The position numbers were made by a program, and so were the translations under genes. The notes under the pieces are model-generated. The model was not told the DNA's origin, ran no database searches, and saw nothing but the letters and a program-made list of their open reading frames with translations. Shown one piece after another: positions 32,389-42,010 of a stretch of 64,000 nucleotides of DNA. The stretch is taken from NCBI RefSeq assembly GCF_002019795.1, contig NZ_KV917381.1, positions 4,000,068-4,064,067 of the forward strand, written 5' to 3'. Positions within the stretch are counted from its first letter, which is position 1. Each line of letters starts with the position of its first letter. The stretch is from Bacillus alkalicellulosilyticus (GTDB lineage Bacteria > Bacillota > Bacilli > Bacillales > Bacillaceae_F).

Positions 32389-33565
32389 TCGCTCCACCTC
32401 CGTTCTTTCCAATAAAATAAACGACGTCAGAAAATTGCTCAGATAAAATATCTACATCATTCACTCCCGCTAAATCTTGAAGAACAACAGACTCTCCGTT
32501 CGCTCGTTTTTCTTTTGCAAGAGCAATCGCTTCTTTTCTTCTTTCATTGCTAAAAATAATACACGTTTCGCTTTGTTGGGTATCGGTTGTTCCGATCGCT
32601 TCCACAAGAAGGTCTAATCGAATACCAAAGCCTGTTGCTTGGCCAGGACGCTCAAATTTGCCTAAAAGCTCATCATAGCGGCCTCCACTTCCAAGTGGCG
32701 TTCCAAGATTGTTGCTATACCCTTCGAATACAACGCCAGTATAGTAGCTCATATGCATCACTAGGTTGAGATCAAGCTTCACAAACTCGCTCACACCATA
32801 GCTCTCTAACACGTCCCATAGCTTTGTTAACTCAGCTAACGCCTTTTGACCTGCTTCACCGTGAACAAGTTCCCTCGCTGCTTCTAGTTTTTCATGCCCG
32901 CCTCGAAGCGTTAATAGCTTTAATAAACGTTCTTTATCAATAGAAGATAACGATAAACTTTTCACATGATGCTTAAAGCCCACATAATTTTTTTCATATA
33001 AATAACGACGAAGTGCATCTGCACGCTCTTCGTTTCCGACAATCTCAAGTAATAACGCATTCACATAGCCGATATGACCAATCGCAATCTGGAAGTTTTC
33101 CAATCCTGCTCGTTGTAATGCAGCGATCATTAAAGAAATCACTTCCCCGTCCGCACTTGCCGTACCATCTCCAACAAGCTCGACTCCAATTTGCTCAAAT
33201 TCCGCCGGCTTGCCGCCCTCGCTTTGCTGAGCTCGGTATAACGTAGAATGATACGATAGACGTAATGGATAAGCTTCATTTTTCAAGCTCGATGCCGCTA
33301 ATCTCGCAATCGGAGCTGTCATATCTGGACGCAACACAAGGGTATGTCCCTGTTGGTCTAATAACTTAAAGAGCTGTTGGTCTAAAATCGCAGACTCTAC
33401 CCCAACCGTCTCATAATATTCTAGGGTTGGTGTTTGAATCGCACGATATCCCCAGCTTGAAATCTCTTGCTTCATGGCACTCGCTATTGCTTCCTTCGTT
33501 TCAAAGAGAGTAGGAAGCACATCTCTCATTCCTAATGGTTTTTCAAACATAAATAATTTTGTCAT
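32381..33565 (-). CDS. hisZ: ATP phosphoribosyltransferase regulatory subunit HisZ
   Basis: A histidyl-tRNA synthetase paralogue of 394 residues with no aminoacylation role, which activates and regulates the short HisG. It keeps the class II catalytic-like fold: [49 protein letters not shown] (motif 2 region), and [26 protein letters not shown] (motif 3 region). The anticodon-binding domain of a true HisRS is reduced. The hisZG pairing supports the assignment. It is the first gene of the his operon. Confidence 0.95.
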   Translation of the reverse strand: MTKLFMFEKPLGMRDVLPTLFETKEAIASAMKQEISSWGYRAIQTPTLEYYETVGVESAILDQQLFKLLDQQGHTLVLRPDMTAPIARLAASSLKNEAYPLRLSYHSTLYRAQQSEGGKPAEFEQIGVELVGDGTASADGEVISLMIAALQRAGLENFQIAIGHIGYVNALLLEIVGNEERADALRRYLYEKNYVGFKHHVKSLSLSSIDKERLLKLLTLRGGHEKLEAARELVHGEAGQKALAELTKLWDVLESYGVSEFVKLDLNLVMHMSYYTGVVFEGYSNNLGTPLGSGGRYDELLGKFERPGQATGFGIRLDLLVEAIGTTDTQQSETCIIFSNERRKEAIALAKEKRANGESVVLQDLAGVNDVDILSEQFSDVVYFIGKNGGGANE

Positions 33566-33627
33566 TTTCTCACGCTCCGTACACTTTAGTTCGCTAATGT
33601 GCTAATAAGATAAAGAGTATTGTTTTT

Positions 33628-33656
33628 AGTTTACACGGGTTTCCTAAACCCGTCAA
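33628..33656 (-). promoter_or_regulatory. his operon promoter with a palindromic operator in the spacer
   Basis: On the minus strand TTGACG (33656-33651), a 17-nt spacer and TAAACT (33633-33628). The spacer is almost filled by a perfect inverted repeat, ACGGGTTT-AGG-AAACCCGT (33653-33635). A repressor dimer bound there would exclude polymerase. The leader to hisZ is only about 55 nt and shows no T-box features. The regulator is unknown; a TrpR-like HisR/YerC protein is a possible candidate by analogy. Confidence 0.72.
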
Positions 33657-33663
33657 TAAATAT

Positions 33664-33693
33664 AAGAAAAAACGGCGAGCAGTTTTTTCTTAT
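33664..33693. terminator. Hairpin just upstream of the his promoter
   Basis: AAGAAAAAAC and GTTTTTTCTT form a 10-bp AT-rich stem around an 8-nt loop. Its T run could end transcription reaching the his promoter from either side. It separates the operon from the repeats beyond. Confidence 0.55.
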
Positions 33694-33737
33694 ATTGGAT
33701 GTGTGAAGTTGCTATCTAACTAGTTGCCCACCCCTCT

Positions 33738-33917
33738 AACGGACATGAGGTACCTTATATTACGCTTTTTTCAGGATTTTTTGCTGTAACGGACACCAGT
33801 GCTCTTATTTTCCTAAAAACAGCTTAAATTCACTAGTTTTTAGGAAAATAAGGTCTCCTGTGTCCGTACCATTTAAAATAAGAGGATCTTAGGCGAATTA
33901 GAGGACTCAGTGTCCGT
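33738..33917. repeat. TGTCCG/CGGACA-type intergenic inverted repeat
   Basis: Two nested copies: CGGACATGAGG at 33739, CGGACACCAG at 33790, CCTGTGTCCGTA at 33858 and CAGTGTCCGTAAG at 33908. The inner pair encloses a 16-bp perfect inverted repeat, TTATTTTCCTAAAAAC (33805-33820) with its complement at 33836-33851. The family recurs at 56.2, 57.7 and 61.3 kb. Together with the his promoter it fills 33566-34028; no gene is seen there. Confidence 0.75.
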
Positions 33918-34028
33918 AAGCAAAACAACCTCATTGCAATTTTAGCTTGTCCACCTATTATATCAAAAGATTGCGACTGATACTGTAAAGAAGGGGGAGA
34001 CACTGGCCCGTGCTCACCCTAGTTCATT

Positions 34029-34556
34029 TCATATTAACTTATAATAGAAAACCGTAGGATGTAGTTCACCTGTAGATGACTTCGCATAATTGGGAATTTT
34101 CCCTGCTTGAACATAACCAAGTGAAGCATACAGAACGTTTGACGGGTCTCCCTCTCTTGTGTCGAGAACTATTAGGGATCTGTCTTCTTCTACTGCTCGT
34201 TCTTCCACTTTATTCATAAGCATGCGACCAATTCCCATCCGCCGATATGTAGGGTGGGTCATGAGTTTAGCGATTTCAGCCCGATGATTTCCATTTTGCT
34301 TCGTACATAGTTGTAATTGAACACTTCCAACTATTTGTTGGTTAAGCTTAGCCACAAATAATAAGGTGTCAGGCTGTATGACTTGTGTCCAATACTTATC
34401 CGCATCCTCTCGTTTGATGGGTGGCAAGAATCCAATTGACGCACCATCTTCTACAACTCGAATTAGTAATTCAGAAAGTTGTTCATAGTGTCTATCAGCG
34501 GAAAATAATTGCTCGATTTTTAATTGGTTGGTCAATCTAATCAATCCCTTCTCCAA
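34029..34556 (-). CDS. GNAT-family N-acetyltransferase
   Basis: A protein of up to 175 residues with an acetyl-CoA-binding GNAT core. LMTHPTYRRMGIGRMLMNKVEERA contains the Q/RxxGxG/A pantothenate loop (RRMGIG), preceded by a VGSVQL strand and followed by LIVLDTREGD. The substrate is unknown. No ATG is available at the N terminus. The full frame begins with TTG at 34556, but a TTG at 34535 has the better spacing to AAGGGA, giving about 168 residues. It lies in the accessory patch between the his operon and yvoF and has no operon partner. Confidence 0.82.
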   Translation of the reverse strand: MEKGLIRLTNQLKIEQLFSADRHYEQLSELLIRVVEDGASIGFLPPIKREDADKYWTQVIQPDTLLFVAKLNQQIVGSVQLQLCTKQNGNHRAEIAKLMTHPTYRRMGIGRMLMNKVEERAVEEDRSLIVLDTREGDPSNVLYASLGYVQAGKIPNYAKSSTGELHPTVFYYKLI

Positions 34557-34681
34557 TCTTTTTCTCTCTTTCTTATAATATAGTATTTTTATTTTAATAC
34601 ATTTATTTTTTCGGTTTACTAAATGAAATCCAAGAAACCTAGATGAACGATATAATTAGGAAAAGACTAGGGGGATGTCTC

Positions 34682-35175
34682 ATGAAAAACTATGTTTTAC
34701 TAGTTGCAATTATATTCTTATTTATCTTTACTATCGGCTGTAGTGAGTCTATCAATAGCGATGGGTTAAGCGCGGATGGAAAGCATGCCTTCAATTATTT
34801 GAAAGAGAAAGGATATAAAGTCGTTGAATTTCATGAAGAAAGCTCAGTTGTCATTACAAAGGACTCTTGTTTAAATGGGCAGCACAATCGATTTCTCCAG
34901 ACGATTATATAAATGAGACGATTACTGTTCATTCTTTTTCCGTAAAAAACCATCCACTAGAAGACATATATGATACTATCGAAAATCCTGTGGAAGGTGT
35001 TTATGTTGAAGTTTTCGTATGGAATCATGACGTCATTGGAGGCGTGTCATCCCCTATTGCAAAGGAAATGTATCGGGGTGGCTACCATCAACTTGATAAT
35101 ATGCCTTCACTGATGGAAATAGAAGGTATCGATTATCCTACATGGCATAGTGAGTGGGAAGCAAAGTATAAATAA
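34682..35175 (+). pseudogene. Frameshifted small lipoprotein gene
   Basis: ATG 34682 follows a TAGGGGGAT ribosome binding site and encodes a lipoprotein signal peptide with lipobox FTIGC (Cys at about 19). The frame then stops at 34910-34912 after about 76 codons. From about 34867 a frame offset by one base continues coherently (FKWAAQSISPDDYINETITVH through YPTWHSEWEAKYK) to the TAA at 35173. The two halves read as one protein of about 163 residues broken by one indel near 34860-34870. I do not recognise the family. A downstream terminator is intact. It is a plus-strand gene in a minus-strand region, which fits recent acquisition. Confidence 0.7.
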
Positions 35176-35176
35176 A

Positions 35177-35213
35177 GGCATGGACAAGAGATAGTCCACT
35201 TTTTGTCCATGCC
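35177..35213 (+). terminator. Terminator after the broken lipoprotein gene
   Basis: GGCATGGACAA pairs with TTGTCCATGCC and is followed by TATTT. It begins 1 nt past the stop codon and could also end the convergent gene. Confidence 0.8.
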
Positions 35214-35221
35214 TATTTACC

Positions 35222-36060
35222 TCAAGCTCTTGTCGATAAATTAAAACGATAGGCTACATCAGGTATATCCATTTTTAATAGTTCAGTCCCTATCAAGTCC
35301 TTAAGTCCTGCATAATAATCATAAGGTATTATAAATTGAATATCTCTTATACACGCTAATTTACTTGCTGTTGTCGCAACGGCAAAGAATTTTTCAATCT
35401 CTTCAAATTCAATTTCTGCAAAATTATCTTTAGTTAACCTAGTGAGCTATGATTATTTTCAGTTGCATTCGCATTAATAATCCCTAAACCATCTAATGTT
35501 TTAATACACATTACTTTTTCTCTTTCTCGTTTTAAAACCACTTCTACATATTCGTACAAGTTTTCAAACTTAGAGATACCAAACTTGTCACTCAACTTAT
35601 CACAAATCAGTTGAACTTGTTCCTCATATTCAGGAGATATACGAGACTTTTTGATTTCAGCAAATAATTGTAAGTACTCTTTTTCACTCGAGTAATTATT
35701 AATATTTTCAATCAAACTGCTTTCGTACCCCATTGTTATGAGCAGCCTTAGAAATTCTTTTATATTCCGAGCTACGATTTTAATCGGGTGATCAAAATTC
35801 ATTGGACTAACACAAACAATATAAGCTTCCTCAAGATTGTCTACTTGGCCAAAATCCGTTAAAAAGCCAAAGTGTATCCCGTCTACTCCTGCACTAGCAA
35901 AAGTTATTACATCATAAGGAGTGATTGGATAAACAAAAGGCTTTTCTTCTAGTAACAAGATAGTATCTAACGAATATAGGCTATCTTTTAGTTCCTCTTC
36001 TACCTCCATTAACATTCTTAAGGATGGCGGATAATCAACATATTTTCCGTAATAAATCAT
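35222..36060 (-). pseudogene. Frameshifted gene of unknown function
   Basis: From ATG 36060 (six codons into the frame as GKYVDYPPSL) the reading runs about 208 codons to a TAA at 35434. The ORF immediately continues in another frame, LTKDNFAEIEFEEIEKFFAVA through YRFNLSTRA, to a TGA at 35222. The tail has no start codon of its own and is preceded by an in-frame stop, so it is best read as the original C terminus displaced by an indel near 35440. The protein (about 278 residues if joined) has motifs such as FASAGVDGIHFGFLTDFG and reminds me of SMI1/KNR4-like immunity or stress proteins, but this is not firm. It is convergent with the broken lipoprotein gene. Confidence 0.65.
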
Positions 36061-36157
36061 ATTCATCCCTACTTCATATATTATTTACATACATACGTTA
36101 TAGTTCTATATAAAAAAGCACTTCTCCTTGTTAGAGAAATGCTTCTTGCAAAGTCTA

Positions 36158-36676
36158 TTATAAAATCTCTTCTTTCTTCCTGTTCTTCATTTCTTCTTTT
36201 GTGTAAATCACTCTCATCGGATTTCCACCAACAAACGCCCCAGCGGGAACATCCTGATGTACTAGCGTAGCTGCTGATACGATAGCACCATCTCCAATTG
36301 TGACTCCAGGCAAAATGGTTGAGTTTGCTCCCACCATCACTTCATCACCGATAACGACATCTCCTAATCGGTACTCGTCTATCAAATATTCATGAGCTAA
36401 AATCGTTGTGTTATAACCGATGATCGTGTTTTTCCCAATTGATATTTTTTCAGGAAACATGATATCCATCATAACCATTAAAGCGACTGCGGTTTGGTCT
36501 CCCACTTTCATTTTTAAAAATCTGCGGTACAGCCAATTTTTCACTGGTATAAAAGGAGTGTACCTAGATAACTGAATGACGACAAAGTTTTTTGCGACTT
36601 TTACAAAGGGAACTGTTTTGTATAACTGCCACAGTGAATTTGCGCCCTCGACCTTATAGCGGGTGGTGTTTCTCAC
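36158..36676 (-). CDS. yvoF: Hexapeptide-repeat acyltransferase YvoF
   Basis: A 172-residue left-handed beta-helix acetyltransferase. Isoleucine-rich hexapeptide repeats run from about residue 75 ([20 protein letters not shown]) to 155 ([21 protein letters not shown]), with a C-terminal GNPMRVIY cap typical of the family. The substrate is unknown. It starts with GTG overlapping the ppaX stop (GTGA). It is the last gene of the lgt-yvoD-ppaX-yvoF cluster, in the same order as in B. subtilis. Confidence 0.9.
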   Translation of the reverse strand: MRNTTRYKVEGANSLWQLYKTVPFVKVAKNFVVIQLSRYTPFIPVKNWLYRRFLKMKVGDQTAVALMVMMDIMFPEKISIGKNTIIGYNTTILAHEYLIDEYRLGDVVIGDEVMVGANSTILPGVTIGDGAIVSAATLVHQDVPAGAFVGGNPMRVIYTKEEMKNRKKEEIL

Positions 36677-37320
36677 TTTTCTTCCACTCCCACAATCGCC
36701 AGCAAATCACTCATCTTATTAATCACATAATCAGGATGATGAGAGCGGATGAACGCTTCTCCTTTTATTGCCCAGGCTACCCCAACTGTTTTTGTTCCGG
36801 CATTTTTTCCGCCGTGAATATCATGGTGATTGTCTCCAACCATTATCGTTGTTTCAGGTTTGGACCCAAGGGCCACCATCGCTTTATTCAACGGTTCAGG
36901 GTCTGGTTTAGCACGCTCGACATCATCAAGTCCAACGATAACATCGAAATACGGTTTTAATCCTGTGAGTTCAAGCCCCATCATTGCCGTTTTTCGAATT
37001 TTAGTTGTTACGATTGCTAGTTTAAAACCTTGCTCATGAAGAGCCGCAATCGTTTCGCGAACACCTTCATACTCCTCGACAAGTTCATCGTGTTTGGTAT
37101 GATTAAATGTTCGATAATGGGTAATCATCTCTTCTACTGCGTCAGGATTCACTTTCGAAAAGCTATCATGAAGCGATGGACCAATAAAATCGAGTACCTT
37201 TTCTCTCGTATATTCACCCGGTTTATAGTGCTCTAACGTATGTAAAAACGAAGCGATAATTAACTCATTTGTATTTATAAGCGTCCCATCTAAATCAAAT
37301 AAAATTGTATCTATTTTCAT
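36673..37320 (-). CDS. ppaX: Pyrophosphatase PpaX (HAD family)
   Basis: A 215-residue HAD hydrolase that removes the pyrophosphate released by HprK when it dephosphorylates HPr-Ser-P. Motif I is [12 protein letters not shown] with the nucleophilic and acid aspartates, motif II is IVTTK, and motifs III-IV are KPDPEPL and [16 protein letters not shown]. It overlaps yvoD and yvoF by 4 nt each. Its position with hprK, lgt and yvoD supports the PpaX assignment over a general phosphatase. Confidence 0.93.
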   Translation of the reverse strand: MKIDTILFDLDGTLINTNELIIASFLHTLEHYKPGEYTREKVLDFIGPSLHDSFSKVNPDAVEEMITHYRTFNHTKHDELVEEYEGVRETIAALHEQGFKLAIVTTKIRKTAMMGLELTGLKPYFDVIVGLDDVERAKPDPEPLNKAMVALGSKPETTIMVGDNHHDIHGGKNAGTKTVGVAWAIKGEAFIRSHHPDYVINKMSDLLAIVGVEEK

Positions 37321-38252
37321 ACGGCTTCCTTTCTACTGAGCTGATTCTTTTTTTCTAGTCGGTTCCAAATAAACGCAACACCGACTGTAATGAGTATGGC
37401 TGTAATCATTCGAAATAACAACAGAGGCCATATCGGGATTCCAAGTGGAATGAAAATTAATGTGTCCTCAATGACCGCATGGCAAGCGATGAGAAAGATA
37501 AAGACTAAATAAAGGTCTTTCTTTTTTACACCGTCTTCTTTCGCCGCTTGAATCATCACGCCAGCGCCATAAGCTAATCCGAAGAGAAGACCTGCCGCTA
37601 ATGTCGTCGACGTATTCTCACGTATCCCTAAAAGTTTTGTAAAGGGAGACATCATCCGTGCAAACAGAGCAAGCCAGTTTTTCTCTTTCATCACTTGGAC
37701 GAACACCATCAGCGGAATCACAATTAACGCTAACTGAAAAATACCAATAGACGCACTTTCTATTCCTTTGAATACAATTCCTAACCAGCTAGTAGGGTCC
37801 GTTTCACTTGAAGAAATTAGTCCATAACGAGCGGTGTCACTCCCACCTTGCCAGACAAGATGAATCAACCACCCAGATAAAAGCGCTAATCCAATGCGAA
37901 CTCCGATTACAACAGACATCCGAATTCCAACTTTGGCCGCAACCGCTGACTCTACAAGTAAATTATGAGAAAAAGAGAGCATGACAGCTAATATGAATAC
38001 CTCTTTTACTGTCAGGTCCATCGTGAGAATCGCACCAATAGCTGCATATAAATTTAGAAAATTTCCTAACACTAACGGAATGGCCGCCTCACCTGGTAAA
38101 CCGATTGCTCCCATTAAAGGCGTTAACCCCCAAGCTATCCAACCAAGAATAGGAGTATAACTAAGTATTGTAATGAGGAGAGTGATTGGAAAAATAATTT
38201 TCCCTAGCGTCCATGTCGTCTGAAGTCCAACCAACAACCCTCGTTTTAACAT
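37317..38252 (-). CDS. yvoD: Nucleoside-recognition-domain membrane protein YvoD
   Basis: A 311-residue polytopic membrane protein with about eight hydrophobic segments and two Gate/nucleoside recognition regions (about 40-150 and 205-290), as in spore maturation protein and nucleoside transporter relatives. Its function is not known. It is encoded between lgt and ppaX with a 12-nt gap and a 4-nt overlap, so co-transcription is expected. Confidence 0.85.
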   Translation of the reverse strand: MLKRGLLVGLQTTWTLGKIIFPITLLITILSYTPILGWIAWGLTPLMGAIGLPGEAAIPLVLGNFLNLYAAIGAILTMDLTVKEVFILAVMLSFSHNLLVESAVAAKVGIRMSVVIGVRIGLALLSGWLIHLVWQGGSDTARYGLISSSETDPTSWLGIVFKGIESASIGIFQLALIVIPLMVFVQVMKEKNWLALFARMMSPFTKLLGIRENTSTTLAAGLLFGLAYGAGVMIQAAKEDGVKKKDLYLVFIFLIACHAVIEDTLIFIPLGIPIWPLLLFRMITAILITVGVAFIWNRLEKKNQLSRKEAV

Positions 38253-38264
38253 ACGTACCCTCTT

Positions 38265-39134
38265 TTATTTTTTCTTCTTTTTATTTTTCTTTTTTCCTGT
38301 TGATTTCGGTAACTCTTTCTTTGGCTCATCATCCAGATAACGTCGTTCTGCCAATCCCGCTTTACGACGGTATATCCAAAGTACAACTGCCCCAACAATT
38401 AAAACGATTGAAACAATTTGAGCGGTACGCATCCCACCAACTAAGAGATTATCTAACCGCATCCCTTCAATAAAGAAACGACCGACCGAGTACCAAATTA
38501 AGTAGCTTAAGAAGATTTCACCTTGTCGTAAATTGACCCGACGTAAATAGAGAAGAACCGCTAACCCTAGCAAGTTCCATAATGATTCATATAAGAACGT
38601 TGGGTGATAATAGGTACCGTTAATATACATTTGATCAATAATAAACCTTGGTAGCATTAAACCTTCAAGAAACTGACGAGAGACCTCTGTTCCATAAACC
38701 TCTTGGTTCATGAAATTCCCCCAACGTCCAATCGCTTGGCCAATCAATAAACTCGGTGCTGTAATATCGAGTATCTTCCAAATGGGTAGATTTCTTTTTT
38801 TACAGAAGACGATCGCTGTTGCTACACCACCAATGACTCCCCCGTGAATAGCTAAGCCACCTTCCCAAATAAAAAACACCTTTATCGGATTATCTACATA
38901 ATCCTCCCAACGAAAAATGACATAATAAAGCCGAGCCGACAAAATCGCAATCGGTAACGCATATAACAATAAATCCGCAAAAGTATCTTTAGGTAAGCCA
39001 CGTTTCACTGTTTCTCTTGTCGCTACAATATAGCCAAGAATAACCCCAAGCCCGATTAGCACCCCGTACCAATAAATCGTAAGTGGTCCTAATTCAAGTG
39101 CAACGCGACCTAATGGTTGAATTGCTTCTTCCAA
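38265..39134 (-). CDS. lgt: Prolipoprotein diacylglyceryl transferase
   Basis: Transfers diacylglycerol from phosphatidylglycerol to the lipobox cysteine of prelipoproteins. The 289-residue membrane enzyme has about seven transmembrane segments and the Lgt signature [13 protein letters not shown], with the essential HGG motif in AIHGGVIGG. The C terminus ends in a very lysine-rich tail longer than in B. subtilis. The best start is TTG 39134, after AAGGTGA, which gives MEEAIQPLG as in the family; an earlier GTG lies too near that site. It follows hprK by 17 nt. Confidence 0.94.
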   Translation of the reverse strand: MEEAIQPLGRVALELGPLTIYWYGVLIGLGVILGYIVATRETVKRGLPKDTFADLLLYALPIAILSARLYYVIFRWEDYVDNPIKVFFIWEGGLAIHGGVIGGVATAIVFCKKRNLPIWKILDITAPSLLIGQAIGRWGNFMNQEVYGTEVSRQFLEGLMLPRFIIDQMYINGTYYHPTFLYESLWNLLGLAVLLYLRRVNLRQGEIFLSYLIWYSVGRFFIEGMRLDNLLVGGMRTAQIVSIVLIVGAVVLWIYRRKAGLAERRYLDDEPKKELPKSTGKKKNKKKKK

Positions 39135-39151
39135 TGATTTCACCTTCCCTA

Positions 39152-40084
39152 TTAAAATTCTCTATCTCCCTCTTCAATCACATCTGTTAAACGATCTGAA
39201 AACTGCTGAGCAGCGTTCATACCAAGTCGTTTTAACCGGAAATTCATTGCCGCAACCTCAATGATAACAGCTAAGTTACGCCCTGGTCGAACAGGAACGG
39301 TTAGCTTTGGTACATCTACATCAATGATTTTTAACATATCTTCTTCAAGGCCTAGTCGATCGTATGCTTTCTTTTGGTCCCAAAGCTCTAAATGAATGAC
39401 TAAGGCAACACGCTTAAACGGACGCACTGACCCTGCCCCGAATAGCGTCATCACATTTATAATTCCTAACCCTCTTATCTCTAGTAAATGCTGAATGAGA
39501 TCAGGTGAACGCCCTACTAAAATATCCTCATGCTCCTGGCGAATTTCAACTGAATCATCAGCAACTAAACGATGACCCCTTCGAACTAAGTCTAACGCGG
39601 TTTCACTTTTCCCGACACCGCTGGCTCCTGTGATGAGGACACCGATTCCGTAAATATCAACCAGTACACCATGAACAGCGGTCATAGGTGCCAACTGACT
39701 TTCTAAAAAGTTGGTAAGTTTACTACTTAATCGTGTTGTTGAGGATGGTGACCGTAACAAAGGCACTCCATTTTCCTCTGAAGCCTCTATAAGTTCCGGC
39801 GGCGCTTCAAGTCCACGAGATATGATAATACCTGGTGTATCGTATGTACATAGATTGCGCATTCTATCTCCTTTTTCGTTTTCACCTAACTGTTCAAAAA
39901 AGGATAACTCTGTTCTTCCAAGAAGCTGCAAACGTTTTGCTGGATAATACGTGAAAAATCCAGCCATCTCTATCCCTGGTCTTGATATATCACTCGTTGT
40001 GATGGGACGATACACTCCCTCTTCCCCACTAACAAGCTCTAAATTAAACTTTTCAATTAAATCATTAGCGGTTACCTTTGGCAT
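39152..40084 (-). CDS. hprK: HPr kinase/phosphorylase
   Basis: Bifunctional enzyme that phosphorylates Ser46 of HPr and Crh and removes the phosphate by phosphorolysis, so it is central to carbon catabolite repression. The 310-residue protein has the Walker A motif [16 protein letters not shown] (about 152-167) and the HprK-specific [17 protein letters not shown] (about 203). It heads the hprK-lgt-yvoD-ppaX-yvoF operon. The ATG follows GGATGGAGG. Its substrate Crh is encoded at 20.9 kb. Confidence 0.97.
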   Translation of the reverse strand: MPKVTANDLIEKFNLELVSGEEGVYRPITTSDISRPGIEMAGFFTYYPAKRLQLLGRTELSFFEQLGENEKGDRMRNLCTYDTPGIIISRGLEAPPELIEASEENGVPLLRSPSSTTRLSSKLTNFLESQLAPMTAVHGVLVDIYGIGVLITGASGVGKSETALDLVRRGHRLVADDSVEIRQEHEDILVGRSPDLIQHLLEIRGLGIINVMTLFGAGSVRPFKRVALVIHLELWDQKKAYDRLGLEEDMLKIIDVDVPKLTVPVRPGRNLAVIIEVAAMNFRLKRLGMNAAQQFSDRLTDVIEEGDREF

Positions 40085-40197
40085 TCAAAAACCTCCATCC
40101 AAATACTGTGTTTAGTATAAGCTTGTTCAACTAATGCCTTTATTATAGCAGAATTTGGTTTAATATGTATGAATCACTATATCACCTTAACAACTAC

Positions 40198-40236
40198 AAA
40201 AAAACACATGAGCTCTCTACCCAGCTCATGTGTTTT
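40198..40236 (-). terminator. Terminator after yvlD
   Basis: AAAACACATGAGCT pairs with AGCTCATGTGTTTT around an 8-nt loop and is followed on the minus strand by seven T. It starts about 8 nt after the yvlD stop codon and separates the yvl genes from hprK. Confidence 0.88.
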
Positions 40237-40244
40237 CCACCGAC

Positions 40245-40601
40245 CTATTTTTTTGTTAAAGGTTCTACGATTATCTTTTGAATTAGAGCACTTAAGATAG
40301 ACATCACCACAGCTGCTATAATAGCCATCCCAAAGCCATTAATGACGAACGCATCGCCCATAAAAGCTGCAGCTAGCCAGAGGGTTATCGCATTAACAAC
40401 AAATAAAAACAAACCAAGGGTAAGTATTGTAACTGGCAATGTCAAAAAGATGATTATCGGTTTTACAAAAACATTAAGAATAGAAATAACGATACTTGCA
40501 ACAAACGCTGCTCCTATTCCAGATAAGTAAAAACTATTGAAATATGCTGCAACTACGACTAACACAAGTGTGTTCACCAATAAGTGGGACAGTAATCTCA
40601 T
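40245..40601 (-). CDS. yvlD: Phage holin family 4 / YvlD membrane protein
   Basis: A 118-residue small membrane protein with four hydrophobic segments (about 8-27, 30-52, 54-78, 88-108), matching the YvlD/PF04020 group. The role is unknown; in Bacillus it is part of a cell-envelope stress set. The ATG overlaps the yvlC stop. It is the last gene of yvlB-yvlC-yvlD. Confidence 0.88.
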   Translation of the reverse strand: MRLLSHLLVNTLVLVVVAAYFNSFYLSGIGAAFVASIVISILNVFVKPIIIFLTLPVTILTLGLFLFVVNAITLWLAAAFMGDAFVINGFGMAIIAAVVMSILSALIQKIIVEPLTKK

Positions 40602-40792
40602 TCAATCAAATCCTGTTCATTGGGAATAATAAAAATAGCTACGATATACGCCACGACTACAGGAAAAAAGAAAATAGCGCCGACTACGGTCAAAATACGA
40701 ACCATTGCCTTATCAACCCCTAGATAGTCGGCAAGACCTCCACAAACTCCAGCAAACTTCCGGTCAAACTGAGCACGAAATAATCGTTTCAT
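40598..40792 (-). CDS. yvlC: PspC-domain protein YvlC
   Basis: A 64-residue protein consisting of a PspC domain. The N-terminal basic/aromatic FDRKFAGVCGGLADYLGVD (about residues 10-28) is followed by one long transmembrane stretch. PspC proteins take part in membrane-stress responses. The ATG at 40792 is used instead of the TTG two codons upstream. It overlaps yvlD by 4 nt and is 15 nt from yvlB. Confidence 0.9.
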   Translation of the reverse strand: MKRLFRAQFDRKFAGVCGGLADYLGVDKAMVRILTVVGAIFFFPVVVAYIVAIFIIPNEQDLIE

Positions 40793-40807
40793 AAACAAGA
40801 CCTCCTA

Positions 40808-41926
40808 TTATTGCTTGACTGTGATTGAACCTGTATTTGTTGTACCGTGCAGCTTAATTCCCTTTTGGATGTCTTTATTGGCGACAAAGCCTAAAGATTT
40901 TTGAACAAAATCTTTTTTCTCTTCAATGATTTCAAAGTTTTCTAGATCGCAAGTAAAGCCTCCGACATTCGTTTTCAGCTTTCCATCAATCCGAATTCCT
41001 TTAGGGAGAATAATGTTAATGCTTCCGGTTGTGGCACGAAGTTCAGCAAAGCTGACGTTTTCTGTTTCTGATGTTTCATAGGTAACCGTACCATTGACGG
41101 TTTCAATATCAACATCAGCCAGCTGCCCCTTAAGCGTAATCGCTCCATTGACCGTTTGTGCCTCAGCACGACTCGCTTTAACATTAGTGACTTCGATTGG
41201 GCCCGTAACGGTCTCAGACACCAATCGGGAGAATGTACCATCAGCTAATGTAATGCGGCCATTGACAACCTTTGACTCAAACGTTTCCGCATTAATGTTT
41301 TCCCCTTTTAACGTTCCATTAAACGAATACAGCTTGAATCTCTCATACTGCTGCTGTGGCAAATAGCACGTTGTCTGAAGCTTAATCGATTTTACTTTTG
41401 TATAAAACCGAAGTGTACTTCCTTCGCTATCAAAGACGGCTTCCTGTAGTAAAATTCGTCGAGCTTCCTCAGTGTCTCTTGCCTTATACACTTTTGCATT
41501 ACATTCAATGCGGACATCATCTTCATTCCAAGGAACCACTGTAATTGAGCCATTTTCAACAGAGATATCGACTGCCGACAACGAGACGTTTGAGTGTTGG
41601 AAAATATGATTGACTTCAACAAAAGAACCAAAGTTAAAATCTAAATCAAAGTCTCGAATCTTTTGAATAGCACTTTCGATAAAACTAGAAAAGAGACTCG
41701 TTCCTGATGATTGATGATAGGCTGATTGACTGCTACTGTTATCGTTTCCTTCATAATCCCAATTTACCGAAGTTGAGACCTCTTTTGTCTTCGGAGGCGT
41801 TGGCTCACTATCTACAGTCGTTGAACCCTCCTGTTCATTTCCTAATGCCTGTAATAATTTTACGCCTTCCTCCGCTGTTATTTTTCCGTCCTCAACCATT
41901 TTTAAAATCATTTTTCTTTCTTCCAT
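40808..41926 (-). CDS. yvlB: DUF4097 beta-helix protein YvlB
   Basis: A 372-residue protein with an N-terminal helical SHOCT-like segment (KMILKMVEDGKITAEEGVKLLQAL) and a long repetitive beta region. Each strand pair carries NG-turns (VENGSITVV, VVNGRITLA, TVNGAITLK, TVNGTVTYE), typical of DUF4097 adhesin-like beta-helices. No signal peptide is seen. The ATG at 41926 follows AAGGGAG. It is the first gene of the yvlBCD stress-type operon. Confidence 0.9.
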   Translation of the reverse strand: MEERKMILKMVEDGKITAEEGVKLLQALGNEQEGSTTVDSEPTPPKTKEVSTSVNWDYEGNDNSSSQSAYHQSSGTSLFSSFIESAIQKIRDFDLDFNFGSFVEVNHIFQHSNVSLSAVDISVENGSITVVPWNEDDVRIECNAKVYKARDTEEARRILLQEAVFDSEGSTLRFYTKVKSIKLQTTCYLPQQQYERFKLYSFNGTLKGENINAETFESKVVNGRITLADGTFSRLVSETVTGPIEVTNVKASRAEAQTVNGAITLKGQLADVDIETVNGTVTYETSETENVSFAELRATTGSINIILPKGIRIDGKLKTNVGGFTCDLENFEIIEEKKDFVQKSLGFVANKDIQKGIKLHGTTNTGSITVKQ

Positions 41927-42010
41927 TAGATACGCTCCCTTTCGGAAAAAAATAATTATAATTAACTTCAATAATACATACGTGACTGAAAGAAGAAAGT
42001 TACACTTTTC

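Noticed and set aside
32381-33565. Histidyl-tRNA synthetase
   Set aside because: The protein is short, has a reduced anticodon-binding domain and is encoded directly before the short hisG, so HisZ is the better call.
33566-33627. T-box leader upstream of hisZ
   Set aside because: The leader after the promoter is only about 55 nt and has no T-box sequence or terminator/antiterminator pair.
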